The position numbers and the translations under genes are program-made. The notes under the pieces were generated by a model. It was given only the letters and a program-made list of their open reading frames with translations, searched no databases and had not been told where the DNA came from. Positions 52,723 through 57,700 of a stretch of DNA of 57,700 bases are shown here, in pieces; position 1 is the first letter of the stretch; every line of letters begins with the position of its first letter. This stretch comes from Pelagibius sp. (lineage in GTDB: Bacteria; Pseudomonadota; Alphaproteobacteria; Kiloniellales; Kiloniellaceae): assembly GCA_028280305.1 (NCBI GenBank), contig JANQMC010000055.1:1-57700 (forward strand), given 5' to 3'.

Positions 52723-53730
52723 ATGTTACGCACAATCACAGCCGCCACCGCGGCTCTGGTCCTTTCCACATCCATGGCCGTCAGTGTTGCCGGCGCCGCA
52801 GACATCAAGCCGGCGGTCATTTTCGACATGGGCGGAAAGTTCGACAAATCCTTCAACGAAGGCGTCTTCAACGGCGTCGAGAAATTCAAGGAGGAGACCG
52901 GTGTCTCCTACCGCGAATTCGAAGTCACCAACGAAACCCAGCGCGAACAGGCGCTGCGGCGCATGGCACAGCGCGGTGCCGATCCGATCATCGGGGTCGG
53001 CTTTGCCCAAGCGCCCGCCCTTGAAAAGGTCGCCAAGGAGTTTCCCGACACCCGCTTTACCATCATTGATGCCGTGGTCGACCTGCCGAATGTCCGCTCG
53101 GTGGTTTTCAAGGAGCACGAGGGGTCCTTCCTGGTCGGTATGATCGCCGCCCTGAAGTCCGAATCGGGTAAGGTCGGCTTCGTCGGCGGCATGGACATTC
53201 CGCTGATCCGCAAGTTCGCCTGCGGCTACGAGCAGGGTGCCAAGCACGTCAATGGCAGTGCCGAGGTCCTTCAGAACATGACCGGCACCACCCCGGCGGC
53301 CTGGAACGACCCGACCCGGGGCTCGGAACTCGCAAAGAGCCAGTTCGGGCGCGGCGTGGATGTGGTCTATGCCGCGGCCGGCGGTACCGGCATCGGCGTC
53401 TATCAGACGGCCAAAGACAGCGGCAAGTTCGCGATCGGCGTCGATTCCAACCAGAACCATCTGCAGCCGGGCACCATGCTGACCTCCATGCTGAAGCGTG
53501 TCGACGTCGCCGCCTATAAGGCATTCAAGGACGCCAACGACGGCACCTGGGGCCCCGGCATCCAGGTGCTGGGGCTTGCCGAAGACGGCGTGGGCTGGGC
53601 GCTTGACGAGAACAACCAGGACCTGATCTCCGCCGACATGAAGGCGAAGGTCGAGGCCGCAGCCGCTGATATCGTCGCGGGCAAGCTCTCCGTGCATGAT
53701 TACATGAGCGACAATAGCTGCAGCTACTAG
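52723..53730 (+). CDS. BMP family nucleoside ABC transporter substrate-binding protein
   Basis: From the ATG at 52723 the 335-residue protein has a Sec signal peptide (residues 1-25, ending SVAGAAD). The mature part is a BMP/Med-type binding protein: FDMGGKFDKSFNEGVFNGVEKF, GFAQAPALEKVA, GMDIPLIRKFACGYEQGA, VVYAAAGGTGIGVYQTAK and GVDSNQNHLQPGTMLTSM. The family binds purine nucleosides. It is followed by ATPase and two permease genes on the same strand and by cytidine deaminase, so nucleosides are the likely cargo. Confidence 0.93.
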   Translation: MLRTITAATAALVLSTSMAVSVAGAADIKPAVIFDMGGKFDKSFNEGVFNGVEKFKEETGVSYREFEVTNETQREQALRRMAQRGADPIIGVGFAQAPALEKVAKEFPDTRFTIIDAVVDLPNVRSVVFKEHEGSFLVGMIAALKSESGKVGFVGGMDIPLIRKFACGYEQGAKHVNGSAEVLQNMTGTTPAAWNDPTRGSELAKSQFGRGVDVVYAAAGGTGIGVYQTAKDSGKFAIGVDSNQNHLQPGTMLTSMLKRVDVAAYKAFKDANDGTWGPGIQVLGLAEDGVGWALDENNQDLISADMKAKVEAAAADIVAGKLSVHDYMSDNSCSY

Positions 53731-53771
53731 GCACGCCCTGGGGCTAACCATCCTGTCGGATGCCCGGCGGC

Positions 53772-53810
53772 GATCATGGCGATGCGGTTTGACCGCCCTT
53801 CGCCGTGATC
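53772..53810 (+). promoter_or_regulatory. Stem-loop between binding-protein and ATPase genes
   Basis: GATCA.GGCGA.G.GG on the left pairs with CC.C..TTCGCC.TGATC on the right around a TTTGA loop. The right arm contains the GTG proposed as the ATPase start (53805), so the hairpin may lower translation of the ATPase relative to the binding protein or protect the upstream message. Confidence 0.5.
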
Positions 53811-55436
53811 CCGCCGGGGCTCCGGCCGGTGCGGGATCTTCTCTTGTCTGATCCAGAAATACAAAATCAGGACGATGTCCGCTCGCTGGGGACGGACGCT
53901 CCCCCCGCGATCGAACTGCGCGACATCAACAAATCCTTTGGGCCGGTGCGGGCGAACAAGAATGTCTGCCTCAGCGTCAAACCCGGTGCGATCCACGGCA
54001 TTATCGGCGAGAACGGGGCCGGTAAGTCGACCCTGATGAGTATCCTCTACGGTTTCTACGAAGCCGACAGCGGGGAGATCCTGATTGGCGGAAAGCCGGC
54101 CACCATCCGCTCTTCCCGCGATGCCATCTCAGCCGGCATCGGGATGGTCCATCAGCACTTCATGCTGGTGGACAACATGTCGGTGGTCGAGAACATCATG
54201 CTGGGGGCGGAATCCGGCGCCATCCTGACCTCCAGTGTGGCGGCGGCGCGCGCTGAGCTGGAGCGTCTGGAGCGGGATTACAGCCTGGACGTCGATCCCG
54301 ACGCACTGGCCGGCGACCTGCCCGTCGGCCAGCAGCAGCGGGTGGAAATCCTGAAGGCGCTTTATCGCGGCGCTGAGATTCTTATTCTCGATGAGCCCAC
54401 CGGCGTGCTGACGCCGCAGGAAACCGATCAGTTGTTCCGAATTCTGGATTCCCTGCGCAAGCAGGGCGTCACCATCGTGCTGATCACCCACAAGCTGCGG
54501 GAGATCATGGCTGTGACCGACGATGTCTCGGTCATGCGCGGCGGCGAGATGATCGCCCACCGCGAGACGGCGCAAACCAACAAGGAAGAACTGGCGGAGT
54601 TGATGGTCGGGCGCAAGGTCCTGCTGTCGCTGGACAAGGCCGCACCCCAGGCCGGGGAAACGGTGTTGGCGGTCGAAGGCCTGACCTTCGTCGATAAGGC
54701 CGGTGTTCCCAGGGTGGACAACATCAGCTTTTCCGTCCGTGCCGGCGAAATCGTCGGTATCGCCGGGGTTTCCGGCAACGGACAGAGTGAGCTGCTGGAA
54801 CTGCTGTCCGGCGTCCGTCCGGTAACCGCCGGCGGCTTTTCCCTGATGGGCGAACGGTTTTCGGCCAGCCGGCGTCTCGACCCGGCAAAGATGCGTGACC
54901 TGAAGGTCGCCCATGTTCCCGAGGACCGCCTGCGCAGCGGCCTGGTGCGAACCTTTGCCGCCGAGGAATCGGCTGTTCTCGGTTACCACCGCGATGCGGC
55001 CTACAACGGCGCTGTCTTCACCAAGCGCGATGCGATCCAGCAGGACTGCGCCACGAAGATGACGGACTTCGACGTGCGGCCGCCGAACCCCAAACTCAAG
55101 ACCGCCAACTTCTCGGGCGGCAACCAGCAGAAGCTGGTTCTGGCGCGTGAAATCTCGCGTGATCCGCGCCTGTTGCTGGTCGGCCAGCCGACCCGCGGGG
55201 TCGATATCGGCGCCATCGAGTTCATTCATCGCAACATCGTCGCCATGCGCGATGCCGGCTCCGCCGTCCTTTTGGTCTCCGTCGAGCTGGACGAGATCAT
55301 GTCGCTCAGCGACCGCATTCTGGTGATGTTCGAGGGGCGTATCGTCGGCGAGGTGCCGGCCCACGAGGCGGACGAGCGTCTGCTCGGCCTGATGATGGCC
55401 AATGCCGCGCCGGAACGCAGCGAGGCGGCGGGCTGA
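53805..55436 (+). CDS. Nucleoside ABC transporter ATP-binding protein (two ATPase domains)
   Basis: The 543-residue protein has two ABC domains, as in RbsA and NupO/YufO. The first has Walker A GENGAGKST and signature LPVGQQQRVEI; the second has the degenerate Walker A GVSGNGQSE and signature FSGGNQQKLVLARE. The first domain begins at about residue 35 (IELRDINKSFGPVRAN), so the true start may be downstream of the GTG at 53805. The final base overlaps the next start. It powers uptake through the two permeases. Confidence 0.92.
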   Translation: MIPPGLRPVRDLLLSDPEIQNQDDVRSLGTDAPPAIELRDINKSFGPVRANKNVCLSVKPGAIHGIIGENGAGKSTLMSILYGFYEADSGEILIGGKPATIRSSRDAISAGIGMVHQHFMLVDNMSVVENIMLGAESGAILTSSVAAARAELERLERDYSLDVDPDALAGDLPVGQQQRVEILKALYRGAEILILDEPTGVLTPQETDQLFRILDSLRKQGVTIVLITHKLREIMAVTDDVSVMRGGEMIAHRETAQTNKEELAELMVGRKVLLSLDKAAPQAGETVLAVEGLTFVDKAGVPRVDNISFSVRAGEIVGIAGVSGNGQSELLELLSGVRPVTAGGFSLMGERFSASRRLDPAKMRDLKVAHVPEDRLRSGLVRTFAAEESAVLGYHRDAAYNGAVFTKRDAIQQDCATKMTDFDVRPPNPKLKTANFSGGNQQKLVLAREISRDPRLLLVGQPTRGVDIGAIEFIHRNIVAMRDAGSAVLLVSVELDEIMSLSDRILVMFEGRIVGEVPAHEADERLLGLMMANAAPERSEAAG

Positions 55437-56566
55437 TGGCGGCGGCACCGGGAAAGATTCCGCGCTGGGTCGATGTCGCCCTGATTCCTCTCGTCAACAT
55501 CGCACTCGCCTTCATCGTCTCGGGCTTCATCCTCTGGACCATCGATGTCGATCCGCTGACGGCGCTGAAGACCATTCTCGTCGGCGCATTCGGCTACAGC
55601 GACGCCATCGGCTACACGCTCTACTACACGACCAACTTCGTCTTCACCGGGCTTGCCGTGGCTGTGGCCTTTCATGCCGGCCTCTTCAATATCGGCGGCG
55701 AGGGGCAGGCCTATATCGGCGGGCTCGGCGTCGGCCTGGGTATTTTGCTGGTCGACAGCAGCCTTCCATTCCTTTTAATCCTGCCTATCTCGATCCTCCT
55801 GGCCGCTGCTTTCGGCGCCGCCTGGGCGGCCGTTCCGGCTTATCTGCAGGCCTATCGCGGCAGCCACATCGTCATCACCACCATCATGTTCAATTTCATC
55901 GCCGCAGCGCTGATGGTCTACCTGATGGTGAACGTGCTGATCCAGCCCGGGTCCATGTCGCCGGAGAGCCGGGAGTTCGCGCCGGAAGGCCAACTTCCCT
56001 TCATGCACGAGGTCTTCGGCTGGTTCGGCATCGAGGTCACACCGTCACCGCTCAATCTCTCGGTGGTCTGGGCGGCAATCTGCTGCGTGCTGGTCTGGGC
56101 CTTCATCTGGCGCACCCGCTGGGGCTATGAAATCCGCACCGTGGGCGCCAACGAGACCGCCGCGGTTTATGCCGGGATCGATCCGCGTCGGGTGATCATG
56201 CTGGCGATGTGTGTTTCCGGCGCCCTGGCCGGCTTTGTCGGCATCAACGAAATAATGGGCGTGCACCACCGCCTGCTGCTGAACTTCACTGCCGGCTACG
56301 GCTTTACCGGCATCGCCGTTTCACTGATGGGGCGCAACCATCCGATCGGGATCGTGCTCGCCAGCCTGCTGTTCGGCATGCTCTACCAGGGCGGCGCGGA
56401 GCTGGCCTTCGAAGAGCCCAAGGTCACCCGCGAACTGGTGGTGACCATCCAGGGGCTGGTGATTCTCTTCTCCGGCGCCTTGGCTTACATGATGAAGGGC
56501 CCGATCGAGCGGGCCTATCTGCGCATTGCGGGCGGCCTCGGCCGTCCGGCCGGGCAGGAGGGCTGA
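55436..56566 (+). CDS. Nucleoside ABC transporter permease 1
   Basis: The 376-residue protein belongs to the RbsC-like permeases (BPD_transp_2) of BMP systems. It has about ten hydrophobic segments, FHAGLFNIGGEGQAYIGG, and RTVGANETAAVYAGIDPRRVIML near the cytoplasmic loop. The ATG overlaps the ATPase stop by one base (TGATG). It works with permease 2, the next gene. Confidence 0.92.
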   Translation: MAAAPGKIPRWVDVALIPLVNIALAFIVSGFILWTIDVDPLTALKTILVGAFGYSDAIGYTLYYTTNFVFTGLAVAVAFHAGLFNIGGEGQAYIGGLGVGLGILLVDSSLPFLLILPISILLAAAFGAAWAAVPAYLQAYRGSHIVITTIMFNFIAAALMVYLMVNVLIQPGSMSPESREFAPEGQLPFMHEVFGWFGIEVTPSPLNLSVVWAAICCVLVWAFIWRTRWGYEIRTVGANETAAVYAGIDPRRVIMLAMCVSGALAGFVGINEIMGVHHRLLLNFTAGYGFTGIAVSLMGRNHPIGIVLASLLFGMLYQGGAELAFEEPKVTRELVVTIQGLVILFSGALAYMMKGPIERAYLRIAGGLGRPAGQEG

Positions 56567-56569
56567 GCC

Positions 56570-57544
56570 ATGGCGGACCTGCTGTTCAACCTGCTGCTCT
56601 CCGTCGATGCCACTTTCCGGGTGGCAACGCCCCTGGTGCTCTGTGCCATGGCCGGCCTCTTTGCCGAACGCTCCGGCGTGGTCGACATCGGGCTGGAAGG
56701 CAAGATGCTGGCTGCCGCCTTTGCCGCGGCAGCGGTTGCCGCGGTGACCAACTCCGCCTGGCTGGCGCTGGGGGCTGGTATGGCGGTTTCAGTGGCCTTG
56801 GCCCTGCTGCACGGCTTTGCCTGCATTACCCACCGCGGCGATCAGGTGGTCAGCGGGGTGGCCATCAACATCCTGGTATCCGGTCTGACCGTGGTGCTGG
56901 GCATCGCCTGGTTTGCGCGGGGCGGGCAGACGCCCTCGGTCGGCAACGAAGCGCGTTTCACCCCGATCAACTGGCCGGGCGCCGAGGCGCTGGCCGATGT
57001 ACCTGTTATCGGAGGGCTCTACAGTGAACTGCTCTCTGGCCACAACCTTCTGGTCTATGTCGCCTTCCTGATCGTGCCGCTCACCTGGTGGATCGTTTAC
57101 CGCACCCGTTTCGGCCTGCGCCTGCGCGCGGTGGGTGAGAACCCCAACGCCGTGGACACGGCAGGCATTTCGGTCAGCGGCCTGCGCTACGCGGCGATGG
57201 GCTGCTGCGGCCTGCTCTGCGGTATCGCCGGCACCTATCTCTCCATCGCCCAGAACGCCGCCTTTGTGCGCGATATGACGGCGGGGCAGGGCTACATTGC
57301 CCTGGCGGCGATGATCTTCGGCAAATGGCGTCCGGTTCCGGCCATGCTGGCCTGCCTGATGTTCGGCTTCCTCGATGCCGTCGCGATCCGCCTCCAGGGT
57401 GTTGTGGTGCCGGTGATCGGGCCTATCCCGGTTCAATTGATTCAGGCCTTGCCCTACGTGCTGACCGTGGTTCTGCTCGCCGGCTTCATCGGCAAGGCGG
57501 TGGCGCCGAAGGCCAGCGGCATTCCTTATGTGAAGGAGCGCTAG
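56570..57544 (+). CDS. Nucleoside ABC transporter permease 2
   Basis: This 324-residue permease is the second membrane subunit, with FAERSGVVDIGLEGKMLAAA (a standard sequence in this subunit), RAVGENPNAVDTAGISVSGLRY and about nine hydrophobic segments. It starts 3 bases after permease 1, and the cytidine deaminase start lies one base after its stop, indicating one message. Confidence 0.93.
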   Translation: MADLLFNLLLSVDATFRVATPLVLCAMAGLFAERSGVVDIGLEGKMLAAAFAAAAVAAVTNSAWLALGAGMAVSVALALLHGFACITHRGDQVVSGVAINILVSGLTVVLGIAWFARGGQTPSVGNEARFTPINWPGAEALADVPVIGGLYSELLSGHNLLVYVAFLIVPLTWWIVYRTRFGLRLRAVGENPNAVDTAGISVSGLRYAAMGCCGLLCGIAGTYLSIAQNAAFVRDMTAGQGYIALAAMIFGKWRPVPAMLACLMFGFLDAVAIRLQGVVVPVIGPIPVQLIQALPYVLTVVLLAGFIGKAVAPKASGIPYVKER

Positions 57545-57545
57545 G

Positions 57546-57700
57546 GTGGCGGACAAAGCGGACCCGCAAGCGCTTGTCGAAGCGGCCATCGCGGCCATGG
57601 ACAAGGCTTATGCGCCCTACTCGAATTTCCCTGTTGGGGCTGCGTTGCGTGGTTCGGGCGGCGGGCTCTATGTTGGCTGCAACGTTGAAAATGCCGCCTA
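57546..57700 (+). CDS. cdd: Cytidine deaminase (5' part, cut by window edge)
   Basis: Only the first 51 codons are present. The start is a GTG at 57546 after AAGGAG within the end of the permease gene. YAPYSNFPVGAAL and VGCNVENAAY are the conserved N-terminal and substrate-binding sequences of cytidine deaminase; the catalytic HAE and PCxxC sites would follow beyond the edge. It converts cytidine and deoxycytidine to uridine forms and fits behind a nucleoside importer. Confidence 0.9.
   Translation, partial: MADKADPQALVEAAIAAMDKAYAPYSNFPVGAALRGSGGGLYVGCNVENAA

Overview
The window is GC-rich DNA from a bacterial chromosome. Gene content points to an alphaproteobacterium, probably of the Rhodospirillales/Kiloniellales type: a class IIA HAD hydrolase and a DUF2161 nuclease-like protein typical of that class, a BigR-type sulfur regulator, an ArsR-ArsC-aquaporin arsenic set as in rhizobia, and polyol-type ABC operons. 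The taxon is an inference. I found no rRNA, tRNA, prophage, insertion sequence or CRISPR array. Both ends cut genes: a YHS-domain protein on the left and cytidine deaminase on the right.

Layout. 1-2.3 kb: YHS protein, AraC regulator, GFA-family protein, then debris of a LysR and a VOC gene. 2.3-7.1 kb: glyoxylate operon gcl-hyi-glxR with a divergent IclR regulator. 7.5-15.7 kb: a block of five same-strand genes, namely a SAM/cyclase/ATPase/TPR signalling protein, YcaO, TfuA, an HExxH peptidase, and a 200-residue protein ending in five RADM(A/T)A-type hexapeptides. The first four overlap by 4-14 bases. This looks like an undescribed thioamide-type peptide-modification (RiPP-like) system and is the main find. 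15.8-18.8 kb: HAD hydrolase and an arsR-arsC-aquaporin unit without an arsenite pump. 18.8-31.2 kb: methionine salvage genes mtnA and mtnK on either side of several small transport, membrane and regulatory genes, including two paralogous bacterial haemoglobins flanking a LysR gene.

31.4-32.3 kb: an unrecognised secreted protein. 32.6-43.9 kb: one long carbohydrate/polyol operon (two permeases, two ATPases, a Tat-exported binding protein, DhaK, DhaL, an FGGY kinase, a FucU/RbsD mutarotase, a class II aldolase with a histone-like basic tail, and a ribokinase-like kinase). It should import an unidentified sugar or polyol, phosphorylate it and cleave it to triose-level products. 43.9-47.9 kb: truncated haemoglobin, PPK2, a DoxX/metallo-beta-lactamase fusion and its divergent TetR regulator. 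48-50.7 kb: sulfide/persulfide module (BigR-like ArsR, rhodanese-DUF2892, persulfide-dioxygenase-like protein) around a perfect operator palindrome.

50.7-57.7 kb: a KdgK-like sugar kinase, a small conserved-looking protein, a 741-base gene-free stretch holding a strongly structured RNA candidate that ends in an intrinsic terminator, then a BMP-type nucleoside ABC transporter (binding protein, ATPase, two permeases) leading into cytidine deaminase, consistent with nucleoside uptake and salvage.
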